A stretch of DNA of 64,000 nt from positions 248,001 through 312,000 of the forward strand of contig NZ_JAMRYR010000001.1 in assembly GCF_028437565.1 (NCBI RefSeq), given 5' to 3'. Both the position numbers and the translations under genes were made by a program. The notes under the pieces are model-generated. The model did not search any database. It was not told the origin of the DNA and saw only the letters and a list, made by a program, of their open reading frames with translations. Below are positions 17,015 to 25,830 of this stretch, one piece after another. Origin of the DNA: Actinomyces sp. B33. Lineage in GTDB: Bacteria; Actinomycetota; Actinomycetes; Actinomycetales; Actinomycetaceae. Positions within the stretch are counted from its first letter, which is position 1. Each line of letters opens with the position of its first letter.

Positions 17015-17817
17015 GGCGTCTCCTTCGGAGCCCACAGGGCGTGGAAGTGGTGGACGGGGCCGTGCCCATGCCCGACTCCGAGGGAGTCGGCGGCGGCGAG
17101 CGCCCCGGTGAGGTAGTCCTTGGCGGCGCGCGCCGCGTCGATCCACGTGTCGTGGCGCGGGCGCTGAGCGGCGATGGCCGACGAGAGGGTGCAGCCGGTG
17201 CCGTGGGTGTTGTTCGTGGGGATCCTGCGGCTGGTGAGCAGGACGGGCCCGTGCTCGTCGATGTAGACGTCGGTGGCGTCGGCGTCGAGGTGCCCGCCCT
17301 TGACGAGGGCGCGTCGTACTCCGCGTCGGACCAGTTCCTCGGCCTGGGCGACGGCCTCGTCGACGCTGGTGGCGACCGGCAGGTCGAGGAGGACGGCGGT
17401 CTCGGGCAGGTTCGGGGTGATGAGGTCGGCGCGGGTGCACAGGTCGAGGACGGCGGCGGTGGCGTCGGCGTCGAGGAGCCGGTCGCCGGAGGTGGCGACC
17501 ATCACCGGGTCGAGGACCGTGTGGGCCAGGCGGGGCAGGTACTCCCCGATGGCGCGGGCGAGGTCGGCGGTGGCGAGCATGCCGATCTTCGTGGCGTCGG
17601 GGGAGACGTCGTCGAGGAGGGCGTCGAGTTGGAGGCGGACGAAGTCGACGGGGACCGGGTGGACCCCGCAGACCCCGAGGGTCGACTGGGCGGTGAGCGC
17701 GGTGACGATGCTCATCGCGTAGGCGCCGTTGGCGCTCATCGATTTGATGTCGGCCTGGATGCCGGCGCCCCCGCTGGGATCGGATCCAGCGATCGTCAGA
17801 GTTTTGACGGCGCTCAT
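17011..17817 (-). CDS. thiD: Hydroxymethylpyrimidine/phosphomethylpyrimidine kinase
   Basis: 268 aa. It phosphorylates HMP twice to HMP-PP, one of the two thiamine-phosphate precursors. AGSDPSGGAGIQADIK binds HMP, ATKIGML follows, DPVMVATSGD is the lid, and HGTGCTLSSAIA holds the anion hole and catalytic Cys. It overlaps thiE upstream and tenA downstream by 4 bp each. It differs from the pdxK at 7.8 kb, which has the CKG lid of pyridoxal kinases. Confidence 0.94.
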   Translation of the reverse strand: MSAVKTLTIAGSDPSGGAGIQADIKSMSANGAYAMSIVTALTAQSTLGVCGVHPVPVDFVRLQLDALLDDVSPDATKIGMLATADLARAIGEYLPRLAHTVLDPVMVATSGDRLLDADATAAVLDLCTRADLITPNLPETAVLLDLPVATSVDEAVAQAEELVRRGVRRALVKGGHLDADATDVYIDEHGPVLLTSRRIPTNNTHGTGCTLSSAIAAQRPRHDTWIDAARAAKDYLTGALAAADSLGVGHGHGPVHHFHALWAPKETP

Positions 17818-18482
17818 GCGCGGGCCTGCCGCCACGCGGCGACGACCTGGGCGCAGGCCGCGGCGGGGTCCGGGGCGCAGCAGATCGCCGAGACGATGGC
17901 GGCCCCGTCGACCCCGGCGGCCGCCAAGGGCGCGACGTCGGCGGCGCCGACCCCGCCGATGGCGCACGACGGGAGGCCGGCGAGGGCCGCCAGGCGCTCG
18001 CACCCGTCGTATCCGAGGACGTCGGGGGTGTCGGTTTTCGTTGTCGTCGAGCGCAGGACGGACAGGCCGACGTGATCGGCGGCGCCCTCCCGTCGGGCGG
18101 CGAGGGCCTCGTCGTCGGTGCCGACGGACACCCCGAGGTAGGCGTCGTCGCCGATGAGGCGGCGGACAACGGGCGCGGGCAGGTCGGATTGGCCGACGTG
18201 GACGCCGGCGACGGGCGCCCCCAGGGCGCGGGCGGCGAGGAAGACGTCGACGCGGTCGTTGACGATGATCGGCACCCGGTCGCCGACGGCGCGGGCGACC
18301 TCGACCACCTGGTCGAGGAAGGGGCCGCCGTCGGTCGTCTTGGCGCGCAGTTGGACGCAGGTCGCTCCCCCGTCGACGGCGGACACCACGGTGTCGAGGA
18401 CGCTGCGCCCGGCCGAGGCGCACAGGTCCTCGTCGGTGACGAGGTAGCACGTGAGGTCGGGGGCGGGTCGGGCGGCGGTCAT
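17814..18482 (-). CDS. thiE: Thiamine-phosphate synthase
   Basis: 222 aa TIM barrel that joins HMP-PP and the thiazole phosphate. Motifs: VQLRAKT (pyrophosphate binding), [21 protein letters not shown] and a late [10 protein letters not shown]. The usual GPxFPTxTK loop appears here as [13 protein letters not shown], so it is shifted from the textbook sequence but keeps the Thr-Lys. ATGA overlaps with thiM and thiD. With thiM and thiD it completes a salvage route from thiazole alcohol and HMP. Confidence 0.92.
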   Translation of the reverse strand: MTAARPAPDLTCYLVTDEDLCASAGRSVLDTVVSAVDGGATCVQLRAKTTDGGPFLDQVVEVARAVGDRVPIIVNDRVDVFLAARALGAPVAGVHVGQSDLPAPVVRRLIGDDAYLGVSVGTDDEALAARREGAADHVGLSVLRSTTTKTDTPDVLGYDGCERLAALAGLPSCAIGGVGAADVAPLAAAGVDGAAIVSAICCAPDPAAACAQVVAAWRQARA

Positions 18483-19282
18483 GAGAGCCGGATCCGTTCG
18501 AGGTCGGAGCCGGCGAGGCCGTAGAGGGCGTCGAGGAAGCGGGGGGCGAAGGACCCGGGGCCCGCGGCGCCCTCGGCGGCGATCTCGGCAGCGGCCGAGT
18601 AGGCGACGTGGCAGGCCGCGACCGAATCGGCGTCGCCGACACCCGCGGACCGGCCGGCGGCGAGGAAGCAGGCGATCATCGCGCCGAGGCTGCATCCGCC
18701 GCCGGTGACGCGCGTGAGCATCTCGGATCCTCCGGCGACGCGGATCGTCTCGTCGGCGGAGACGACGGCGTCGGCGGCTCCGGAGACGGCGACGACCCCT
18801 CCGGTGCGGGCGGCGAGCAGGCGGGCGGAGCCAAGAGCGGCGTCGACCTCGTCGGCGGCGTCGACGCCGCGCCCGCCGCTGCCGTCGCCGGCCAGGGCGA
18901 TGATCTCGGAGGCGTTGCCGCGGATCGCAGCCGGCCCCATGTCGACGAGGCGGTGGGCGAGCTCGGTGCGGTGGACGAGGGAGCCGACTCCCACGGGGTC
19001 GAGGACCCAGGGGGTGCCCGCGGCGTTCGCGGCGCCGGCGGCCTCGACGGCGGCCTCGCGCTGCTCGGGGGTGGGGGTGCCGAGGTTGATGAGGAGCCCC
19101 GAGGCGACGGAGGCGAAGGGGCCGGCCTCGCCGACGATGTCGACCATCGCGGGGGCGGCGCCGATGGCGAGGAGGGCGTTGGCCGTGAAGTTGGTGACCA
19201 CGGAGTTCGTGATGCACGAGACGAGCGGCGCCGTCGATCGGACGGAGTCGAGGACGGTGCGTGCGGTCGCGTGAGTGAGCAT
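18479..19282 (-). CDS. thiM: Hydroxyethylthiazole kinase
   Basis: 267 aa. It phosphorylates the thiazole moiety of thiamine for ThiE. Motifs: [18 protein letters not shown] (substrate site), [18 protein letters not shown] and [12 protein letters not shown] with the conserved Cys. It is first in the thi operon. Its ribosome binding site (GAAGGGA, 19290-19296) is part of the 3' strand of the TPP riboswitch. Ligand binding should therefore hide the SD and shut off translation of the whole coupled operon. Confidence 0.94.
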   Translation of the reverse strand: MLTHATARTVLDSVRSTAPLVSCITNSVVTNFTANALLAIGAAPAMVDIVGEAGPFASVASGLLINLGTPTPEQREAAVEAAGAANAAGTPWVLDPVGVGSLVHRTELAHRLVDMGPAAIRGNASEIIALAGDGSGGRGVDAADEVDAALGSARLLAARTGGVVAVSGAADAVVSADETIRVAGGSEMLTRVTGGGCSLGAMIACFLAAGRSAGVGDADSVAACHVAYSAAAEIAAEGAAGPGSFAPRFLDALYGLAGSDLERIRLS

Positions 19283-19287
19283 GCGAC

Positions 19288-19360
19288 ATTCCCTTCGTCA
19301 GTTCTAACTGGACAGGTTCAACGGGTGTGTTCTCAGCCTGTGGCACCCCGTGTCACGGGC
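19288..19360 (-). promoter_or_regulatory. TPP riboswitch (THI element)
   Basis: On the minus strand the conserved blocks appear in order: CGGGGTGCC, GGCTGAGA, ACCCGTTGAACCTG, then AGTTAGAACTG and CGAAGGGA. These are the pyrimidine- and pyrophosphate-sensor helices of the thiamine-pyrophosphate riboswitch. The 3' strand contains the thiM SD, and no terminator hairpin intervenes, so control is most likely translational. Confidence 0.95.
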
Positions 19361-19390
19361 GTCACATTACCACCCCGGGCCCCGGGCGGC

Positions 19391-21082
19391 TCAGTCGCCG
19401 GCGCTCCTCGTCGTCTCGAAGACGAACGCGGTGGTCGTCGTCTCCCCCGTCAGGCCGAGGGCCTGGCGGCGGCGGCCCGCCCACGCGCCGACCTCGGCGG
19501 CGGGCCCCTCGTCGGCGGCCTCGAGGCGCCTCATCGCCTCCCGGTACAGGCCGGCGTCGTGGGCCGCGGGAACGCCCCCTCCCGGTTCGACGCCGTCGAC
19601 GGCCGCCCCGTCGAAGGCCACCGTCGTCGTCCGCGGTCCCCGGTTGCCCAGCCCGTCGAGCGCCGGGACGATGTCGCGGACGTTCTCCAGGGCGAGGACG
19701 TCAACGCCGGGGCGCGGAGCGAAGCCGCCGATGGGGGATCCCGCGGTGAGGACGGAGGCGATGTCGAATTCCTCGGCCAGACGCGGATCGGAGGCGATCT
19801 GCGCGGCGATGATCCCCCCTTGGGAGTGCCCGACGAGGTCGATCTTCTGGCCCGGCTCGACGCCGGCCATCCGCATCGCCTCGACGACGGCGGCGCCCTG
19901 GGCGGACTCGCGACCCCCGACCGCCTGGAGGTTCGTCAGGAGGTCCTGGGGGTGGGCCCCGCCGGTCGTCCACTCCTGGGTCCCCCGGATGACGACGCTC
20001 CACGACACCCGGGTCCCGGACCCTCCCGGCGTCTCGTGCTTGAGGATCTTGATCCTCCCGATCCCCTCGCCGCTCTCCATGCCCTCCAGCTCGCCGAGGA
20101 GATCGCGGCCCGTCATCGGCGTCGGCGAGGCGACCGGCGCGGAGCCCACGCCGGGGGCGCTCAAGCGGCGCCTCGCCTCGCGCAGCGGATCGGATCGGCT
20201 CATCAGCGGCGAGAGGGCGCCGCCCGCGGTCCCCGCGAGGGACAGGAGCGCGACGGCCCCCAGCGGGTCGCCGGGCAGGGCGGACACGGCGGCGAACTCC
20301 GGTTCGGTCCGCGTGCCGACGACCCTCGTCCTCCGCTCGCCCGGCGCGCCCGTGGCGACGAGGACACTGGTCGAGCCCCCGACGGCCCCCGCCCCCAGCC
20401 CGGCGCCCCACGAGGCCGCCAGGCGCGCGGCCCCGACCGCCCCCGGGGCGTCGAGATCCGCACCCTCGCCCTTGAGGACGAGAGTGTGGGCGACGAGACG
20501 GTCGGCCAGGGCCGCCAGGTCCATCTGCACGCGGGCCCCCGTGGCCGCGTCCCCCGTCCCGCCGGCAAACCCCTTGCCCTCGGCGGCGAGGCGGCCCATG
20601 GACACGGGCGTCATGACGAGGCCGCCGGCGAAGAGGTCGACGAGCCAATCGGGGCAGCCGCTCATGCCGTGCCCGTCGAACCAGCGGCGCACCGCCGGCC
20701 CGACGTGCGTCGGGAAGGGCCTGAGCGGGTGACCCGACGCGGCCGCCAGGACGGATTCGAAACGGGCGGCGTCCCCCTCCGCGGCCGCGTAGACGACGGC
20801 GGCCAGGCTCAACGCGTCGGCGAGGCCCTCGAGCTCCCGGGCGCTCGCCCGGGCCAGGGCCCGGGCCTCCTCGATTTCCGCGGCCAGTACCGCCGTGCGG
20901 GCCGGGGCCCTCCCCCACCAGGCGGCGGCGTCCGAGCGCGCCGCGTCCAGGGCCGCTGCCGCCGCCCTGGCGTCCCCGGCCGCGGCCCGCAACCGGACGG
21001 AGGCCCCGGCCACCTCCGCCGTGTCGACGCTGGTCGCCGTCGACGAGACGACGACGGAGGACAGGAACGGATCGCCCGCCAT
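19391..21082 (-). CDS. Large alpha/beta-hydrolase with WXG100-like N-terminal helical region
   Basis: 563 aa. Residues about 5-110 are an Ala-rich helical hairpin with AAAWWGRAP at the turn, resembling a WXG100 domain. The C-terminal half is an alpha/beta-hydrolase with nucleophile motif VGHSQGG and a following TAGSPIGG, as in lipase/PE-PPE-like esterases. SVVIRGTQEW precedes it. No signal peptide. The start is ATG 21082, which overlaps the stop of the upstream small gene (TGATG), so the two are coupled. It could be an ESX/type VII-exported or surface-acting esterase. Substrate and export are inference. Confidence 0.7.
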   Translation of the reverse strand: MAGDPFLSSVVVSSTATSVDTAEVAGASVRLRAAAGDARAAAAALDAARSDAAAWWGRAPARTAVLAAEIEEARALARASARELEGLADALSLAAVVYAAAEGDAARFESVLAAASGHPLRPFPTHVGPAVRRWFDGHGMSGCPDWLVDLFAGGLVMTPVSMGRLAAEGKGFAGGTGDAATGARVQMDLAALADRLVAHTLVLKGEGADLDAPGAVGAARLAASWGAGLGAGAVGGSTSVLVATGAPGERRTRVVGTRTEPEFAAVSALPGDPLGAVALLSLAGTAGGALSPLMSRSDPLREARRRLSAPGVGSAPVASPTPMTGRDLLGELEGMESGEGIGRIKILKHETPGGSGTRVSWSVVIRGTQEWTTGGAHPQDLLTNLQAVGGRESAQGAAVVEAMRMAGVEPGQKIDLVGHSQGGIIAAQIASDPRLAEEFDIASVLTAGSPIGGFAPRPGVDVLALENVRDIVPALDGLGNRGPRTTTVAFDGAAVDGVEPGGGVPAAHDAGLYREAMRRLEAADEGPAAEVGAWAGRRRQALGLTGETTTTAFVFETTRSAGD

Positions 21083-21408
21083 CACCGACCCCCGTAGGGC
21101 GCATCCGGTCCGGCGGGCCCGACGCCCGGGCCGATCAGGGCCTCCCGTGCATGGACCCTGGCCTGGGCGACCGCCGACTCGCATCGGTCCCGCGCCGACG
21201 CCAGTGCCCCCCGGCACCGCTCGAGGCGCGCACGCGCCTCGTCGGAGCCCGGCCCGCTCCAGGACGCGAGCGCGACGGCGCCGACCCCCGCGACGGCCCC
21301 CTCGATGAGGGCGGACGCCCTCACGGCCCCCATTCCCCCGTTGTCGACGAAGAGCAGCATGCCGTCATCGGCGACCGCCCATGCGGCGCCTCCCCCGTGC
21401 GCGTCCAC
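21082..21408 (-). CDS. Small WXG100-like protein coupled to the hydrolase
   Basis: 108 aa. GTG start at 21408 with GGAGGAG 5 nt upstream; the longer frame lacks a better start. The protein is helical, with ALASWSGPGSDEARARL giving a W-S-G turn between two Ala/Arg-rich helices, as in ESAT-6/WXG100 proteins. Its stop overlaps the ATG of the hydrolase gene. Likely partner or chaperone of the downstream WXG-containing hydrolase. Family membership is judged only from the W-x-G hairpin and size. Confidence 0.55.
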   Translation of the reverse strand: MDAHGGGAAWAVADDGMLLFVDNGGMGAVRASALIEGAVAGVGAVALASWSGPGSDEARARLERCRGALASARDRCESAVAQARVHAREALIGPGVGPAGPDAPYGGR

Positions 21409-21586
21409 TCCCGCTCCTCCCCTCGTCGTCGTTGCGTCTCCACCGACGCTAGGGCTCCGGGCGACGCCCCGGGAAGCGCCGGCGCCCCGCCTGTGGACGA
21501 GGCGGAGGGCCCGCCGGGTACTGTGGAGAACCCACCCCCGGCGACGCCTGTGGACGCGGCGCCGGGCCGACCGACCGGGAGTCCCC

Positions 21587-22369
21587 GTGGAACGCTTGCG
21601 CAAAACCGATCCGACGCCCTCGCGCATCAGCCACGAGGCCCACGGCCTCGCCTGGCTCGCCGACTCCGGCCCCGGCGCCGCCCGCGTCGTCCCCGTCCTC
21701 GACCGCGGGCCCACATGGATCGACGAGCCCCTCCTGACCCGCGCGAGCCCCACCCCCCGGGCCGCAGAGGACTTCGGCCGCGCCCTGGCCCGAACCCACG
21801 CGGCCGGCGCCACCCACCTCGGCGCTCCCCCGCCCGGCCACCACGGCGACGGGTGGATGGGAGACGCCCCCCTCACCCTGCCGCCCTCCCCCGACCGGGC
21901 GAGCGCCTCGTGGGGCGAGTTCTACGCGACCGAGAGGATCGCCCCCTACCTCGACTGCGGCGCCTTCGCCCCCGACGAGGCCCGCGCCATCGACCGTCTC
22001 TGCGACCGCCTCTGCGCCGGGGGGCTCGACCACGACCAGCCCGGCCTCGTCGCCGCGCACGGAGCCCTGGCCGCCCGCACGCACGGCGACCTGTGGAGCG
22101 GCAACGTCATGTGGACCCCCGATGGGACCGTCCTCATCGACCCCGCCGCCCAGGGCGGGCACGCGGAGGAGGACCTCGCCGCCCTCGCCGTCTTCGGATG
22201 CCCCCACCTCGAGAGGATCATCGCCGCCTACGACGAGGCCTCCCCCCTGGCCGACGGATGGCGCGAGAGAACCGGCCTCCACCAGCTCCACATCCTCATC
22301 GTCCACTGCGCCCTCTTCGGGCGCGCCTACGCCGCCGACCTCCTCGCCGTCGTCCGCCGCTTCGCCTGA
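21587..22369 (+). CDS. Fructosamine kinase / aminoglycoside-phosphotransferase-family kinase
   Basis: 260 aa. The catalytic loop ARTHGDLWSGNVMW and the metal-binding IDPAAQGGHAEEDLA are the exact landmarks of the fructosamine-3-kinase (YniA) family, which phosphorylates ketoamines on glycated molecules so that they decompose (deglycation). SHEAHGLAWLA near the N-terminus is the ATP/Lys-Glu region. GTG start at 21587 follows GGGAG at 6 nt. The longer upstream frame is antisense-like and rejected. It lies 54 nt ahead of purB and may be co-transcribed. Confidence 0.85.
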   Translation: MERLRKTDPTPSRISHEAHGLAWLADSGPGAARVVPVLDRGPTWIDEPLLTRASPTPRAAEDFGRALARTHAAGATHLGAPPPGHHGDGWMGDAPLTLPPSPDRASASWGEFYATERIAPYLDCGAFAPDEARAIDRLCDRLCAGGLDHDQPGLVAAHGALAARTHGDLWSGNVMWTPDGTVLIDPAAQGGHAEEDLAALAVFGCPHLERIIAAYDEASPLADGWRERTGLHQLHILIVHCALFGRAYAADLLAVVRRFA

Positions 22370-22423
22370 CGCCCCCGCCCCGCCGCGGCGCCCCGACGCC
22401 CCCCGGTCTGGAATGATGAGGGC

Positions 22424-23884
22424 ATGAGCACCCGCCCCTCCCCCCTCTTCTCGCCCGACGCCGGCTACGCCGACCTCGCCTCCTCCGGGGAGCCCCTCTC
22501 CCCCCTCGACGGCCGCTACCGCCCCGCCGTCGCCGCCCTCGCCAACCACCTGTCGGAGGCCGGCCTGAACCGCGCCCGCGTCCACGTCGAGATCGAGTGG
22601 ATGATCCACCTCCTCGACCACCGCGTCCTCCCGGGCGCCCCCCGGCTCGCCGACGCCGAGCGCGACTACCTGCGGGCCCTGCCCCGCCGATTCGGCGCCG
22701 ACGAGATCGCCCGGCTCGCCCAGCTCGAAGCCGAGACCCGTCACGACGTCAAAGCCGTCGAATACCTCATCGGCGAGCACCTCGACGCCGCCGCGGACGC
22801 GCTCGGCCCCGACTCCCCCCTGCCCGGCCTGCGCGAGGTCGTCCACGTCTTCTGCACCTCCGAGGACATCAACAACCTCGCCTACGCGCTGACCGTCAAG
22901 GCCGCCGTCGACCAGGTGTGGCTGCCCGCCGTCCGCGCCCTCCACGAGTGCCTCGTCCGCCTCGCCGAGGCCGGCGCCGACGCGCCGATGCTCGCCCGCA
23001 CCCACGGCCAGCCCGCCACCCCGGTGACGATCGGCAAGGAGATGGCGGTGTTCGCCCACCGCCTCGGCCGCCAGATCCGCAGGGTCGAGGCCGCCGAGTA
23101 CCTCGGCAAGATCAACGGGGCCACCGGCACGTGGGCGGCCCACGTCGTCTCGGTGCCCGACGCCGACTGGCCCGCCGTGTCCCGCGCCTTCGTCGAGGGG
23201 CTGGGGCTGACGTGGAATCCTGTGACGACCCAGATCGAATCCCACGACTGGCAGGCCGAGCTGTACTCCGACATCGCCCGCGCCGGGCGCATCTGCCACA
23301 ACCTGGCGACCGATTGCTGGACGTACATCTCGATGGGGTACTTCCATCAGAACCTCGCGGCCCAGGGGTCCACGGGGTCGTCGACGATGCCGCACAAGGT
23401 CAACCCGATCCGCTTCGAGAACGCCGAGGCGAACCTCGAGGTGTCGGCGGCCCTCCTCGACTCGCTCGCCTCGACCCTCGTCACCTCCCGGATGCAGCGC
23501 GACCTGACGGACTCGACGACTCAGCGCAACATCGGGACGGCCCTGGGCCACTCGGTTCTCGCCTACGACAACCTCGTGCGCGGCCTCGACGGCGTCGACA
23601 TCGACGCCGAGCGCATGGCCGCCGACCTCGACGAGAATTGGGCGGTGCTCGGCGAGGCCGTCCAGCAGGCGATGCGGGCGGCCGCCATCGGCGGCGCGAC
23701 CGGCATGGCGAACCCCTACGAGCGCCTCAAGGAGCTCACGCGCGGCCACGACGTCGGCGCCGACCAGATGCGCGAGTTCATCGTCGGCCTCGGCCTGCCC
23801 GACGAGGTCGAGGAGCGGCTCCTGCGACTGACCCCCGCCTCCTACATCGGACTGGCCCCTCAGATCGCCCGCTGGGTCCTCTAA
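22424..23884 (+). CDS. purB: Adenylosuccinate lyase
   Basis: 486 aa. Catalyses two fumarate-releasing steps: SAICAR to AICAR and adenylosuccinate to AMP. The fumarase/lyase signature GSSTMPHKVNP contains the catalytic Ser loop. ARTHGQPATPVTIGKE holds the conserved His, and CTSEDINNLAYAL belongs to the substrate pocket. The N-terminal SPLDGRYR and length match the E. coli-type PurB. It stands apart from other pur genes in this window and converges on the GH13 operon. Confidence 0.95.
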   Translation: MSTRPSPLFSPDAGYADLASSGEPLSPLDGRYRPAVAALANHLSEAGLNRARVHVEIEWMIHLLDHRVLPGAPRLADAERDYLRALPRRFGADEIARLAQLEAETRHDVKAVEYLIGEHLDAAADALGPDSPLPGLREVVHVFCTSEDINNLAYALTVKAAVDQVWLPAVRALHECLVRLAEAGADAPMLARTHGQPATPVTIGKEMAVFAHRLGRQIRRVEAAEYLGKINGATGTWAAHVVSVPDADWPAVSRAFVEGLGLTWNPVTTQIESHDWQAELYSDIARAGRICHNLATDCWTYISMGYFHQNLAAQGSTGSSTMPHKVNPIRFENAEANLEVSAALLDSLASTLVTSRMQRDLTDSTTQRNIGTALGHSVLAYDNLVRGLDGVDIDAERMAADLDENWAVLGEAVQQAMRAAAIGGATGMANPYERLKELTRGHDVGADQMREFIVGLGLPDEVEERLLRLTPASYIGLAPQIARWVL

Positions 23885-23978
23885 GGCCCTACGGCCGCGC
23901 CCCCGCAGCGCCCTCGCAGTGCCCTCGGATCCCGCAGTTCACCCGCGGATCCCCGGGAGCTCCCGCCATCCCTCCCCT

Positions 23979-24042
23979 CATTTCCCCCGAAAACGAACAT
24001 TTCCCACCGAAAACAGGCCCCGGATTTCGTTCCGGTAGGAAA
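23979..24042 (+). repeat. Dispersed repeat element, copy 1 (diverged 3' half)
   Basis: Begins CATTTCCCCCGAAAACGAAC and continues ATTTCCCACC-G-AAAACAGG, then diverges. The 5' 35 nt match copies 3 and 4 almost exactly; the right-hand arm is degenerate. It lies in the convergent gap between purB and the GH13 gene. Confidence 0.8.
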
Positions 24043-24090
24043 CGCCCGCATCGACGGACTGAACGCCCACAACGGGCACCAAACCATGAC

Positions 24091-25830
24091 TCAGGCATCG
24101 AGGGCGTACCAGGTCGTCGAGTCCCCGGGAACAACCCCCGGCTCCGCCCCGTCGCAGGTGCTCAGGACGAGCCGGGCCCCCGCCGGGGGCCGCCACGCGG
24201 CGTCCGCCCCCTCGGTGTTCGTCGCGCACACGAGCCCGCCCACAGCGAACGCGAGGACCCCGGGAGGCGCCGGATCGATCCACTCGAGGCCATCGGCCGA
24301 CCCGACGAGATCCCGGCGCAGGGCGATCAACCGGCGGTGGAGGGCGAGGATCGATGCGGGATCGTTCTCGGCCCGGTCGCGGGCATGCCCGCGGTAGTCC
24401 TCGGGCTGGGGGAGCCACGGCGCGGCCCCGTCATCCGGCCCGAACCCCATCGAGGGGCCGTCCGCCGTCCACGGCAGGGGGACTCGGCATCCGTCGCGCC
24501 CGAGCTCGCGCCCCCCGGTCCTCCTCCAGATGGGGTCCTGACGGGCCCCGTCGGGCAGATCGAGGACCTCGAACAGGCCGAGCTCGTCGCCCTGGTAGAG
24601 GTAGACGGTGCCGGGGAGGGCGAGGAGGAGGGCCGCGGCGGCGCGAGCGCGGCGCAGGCCGAGGTCGGGGTCGACCGGCCCGGTCCTGCGCGCGCCGCTG
24701 AGCATGTCGAGGGGATCGAAGTCCCGGTCGATCCGCTCTTGCCCCAGGCGGGTGGCGAGCCGGTGGACGTCGTGGTTCGACAGGGCCCAGGCGGGGCCCT
24801 CGGGGCCGGCGGCGGCCAGGGAGGCGTCGATGGCGGCGCGCAGGCGGTGGGCGAACCACGGCTGGATGAGCAGGGCGAAGGCGAAGGACTGGTGGAGGGC
24901 GTCGGGCGCGGTGATCGACCGGAGGAACGCCGGGTCGTCGGCCCATGCCTCGCCGATGAAGTACCGGGGCTCATCCCCGCCGTCGGATCCCCGGTAGGAG
25001 TCGCCGATCCGCCGCCACCGCCGGTAGACGTCGACGACGCCGCCCTGGCGCCACAACCCGTCCTGCGAGGGGTCGTCGATCGGCAGGGGCGTCCTCTTGA
25101 CGAGGCCGTGGGCGACGTCGATGCGGAACCCGTCGACGCCGCGGTCGAACCAGAAGCGCAGGATGTCGTCGAAACCGGCGCGCACGTCCTCGGCGGACCA
25201 GTCGAAGTCCGGCTGGGAGGAGTCGAAGGCGTGGAAGTACCACTGGGGGTCCGCCGACCCGTCGGGGACGCGGGTCCACGCGCTGCCGCCGAACACCGAG
25301 GTCCACGCGTTCGGCGGCTCGTCGGATCCGTCGGAGTCGACGAAGAGGAAGCGCGAGCGCGCGTCGGATCCGGGGTCGGCGGCGACGGCGGCGCGAAACC
25401 ACGGGTGCCGGTCGGAGCAGTGGTTGGGGACGATGTCCATGACGACGCGGATCCCGCGGGCGTGGGCGTCGGCGATAAGGGCGTCGAGGTCGGCGAGCGT
25501 CCCGTAGACCGGGTCGACGTCCCGGTAGTCGGCGATGTCGTAGCCGTGATCGCGTTGGGGCGACGGGTAGCAGGGGTTGAGCCAGATGGCGTCGACGCCC
25601 AGCCGGGCGAGGTCGTCGAGGCCCGCGCGCACGCCCGCGAGGTCGCCGATCCCGTCCCCGTCGGCGTCGCGGAAGGAGCGGACGTACACCTGGTAGACGA
25701 CGGCCCCCCGCCACCAGGGGGCTCCGGCCCCGTCCGGGCCGGATCGGGCCGGGGACGGGAGCCGGACCTCGGCCTCCCGGGGCTCTCCTCTCCGAGGGGC
25801 GGGCGGCGCGCCGCCGGTCACGGTTTCCAT
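24091..25830 (-). CDS. GH13 alpha-glucosidase (oligo-1,6-glucosidase/trehalose-type)
   Basis: 579 aa. TIM-barrel alpha-amylase family enzyme acting on short alpha-glucosides in the cytoplasm. Conserved regions: VVYQVYVRSFRDADGDGIGDL, DIVPNH, GFRIDVAHG (nucleophile Asp238), FIGE (acid/base Glu294) and SNHD (Asp354). A 40-residue Pro/Gly-rich N-terminal extension precedes the barrel. No signal peptide. Its start overlaps the preceding gene by 13 bp, so it is the last member of a three-gene operon with a hydrolase and a small membrane protein. Exact linkage specificity cannot be read from sequence. Confidence 0.9.
   Translation of the reverse strand: METVTGGAPPAPRRGEPREAEVRLPSPARSGPDGAGAPWWRGAVVYQVYVRSFRDADGDGIGDLAGVRAGLDDLARLGVDAIWLNPCYPSPQRDHGYDIADYRDVDPVYGTLADLDALIADAHARGIRVVMDIVPNHCSDRHPWFRAAVAADPGSDARSRFLFVDSDGSDEPPNAWTSVFGGSAWTRVPDGSADPQWYFHAFDSSQPDFDWSAEDVRAGFDDILRFWFDRGVDGFRIDVAHGLVKRTPLPIDDPSQDGLWRQGGVVDVYRRWRRIGDSYRGSDGGDEPRYFIGEAWADDPAFLRSITAPDALHQSFAFALLIQPWFAHRLRAAIDASLAAAGPEGPAWALSNHDVHRLATRLGQERIDRDFDPLDMLSGARRTGPVDPDLGLRRARAAAALLLALPGTVYLYQGDELGLFEVLDLPDGARQDPIWRRTGGRELGRDGCRVPLPWTADGPSMGFGPDDGAAPWLPQPEDYRGHARDRAENDPASILALHRRLIALRRDLVGSADGLEWIDPAPPGVLAFAVGGLVCATNTEGADAAWRPPAGARLVLSTCDGAEPGVVPGDSTTWYALDA

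Noticed and set aside
21449-23749. 766-aa minus-strand open frame across the kinase and purB
   Set aside because: Antisense to two well-supported genes; composition typical of shadow frames.
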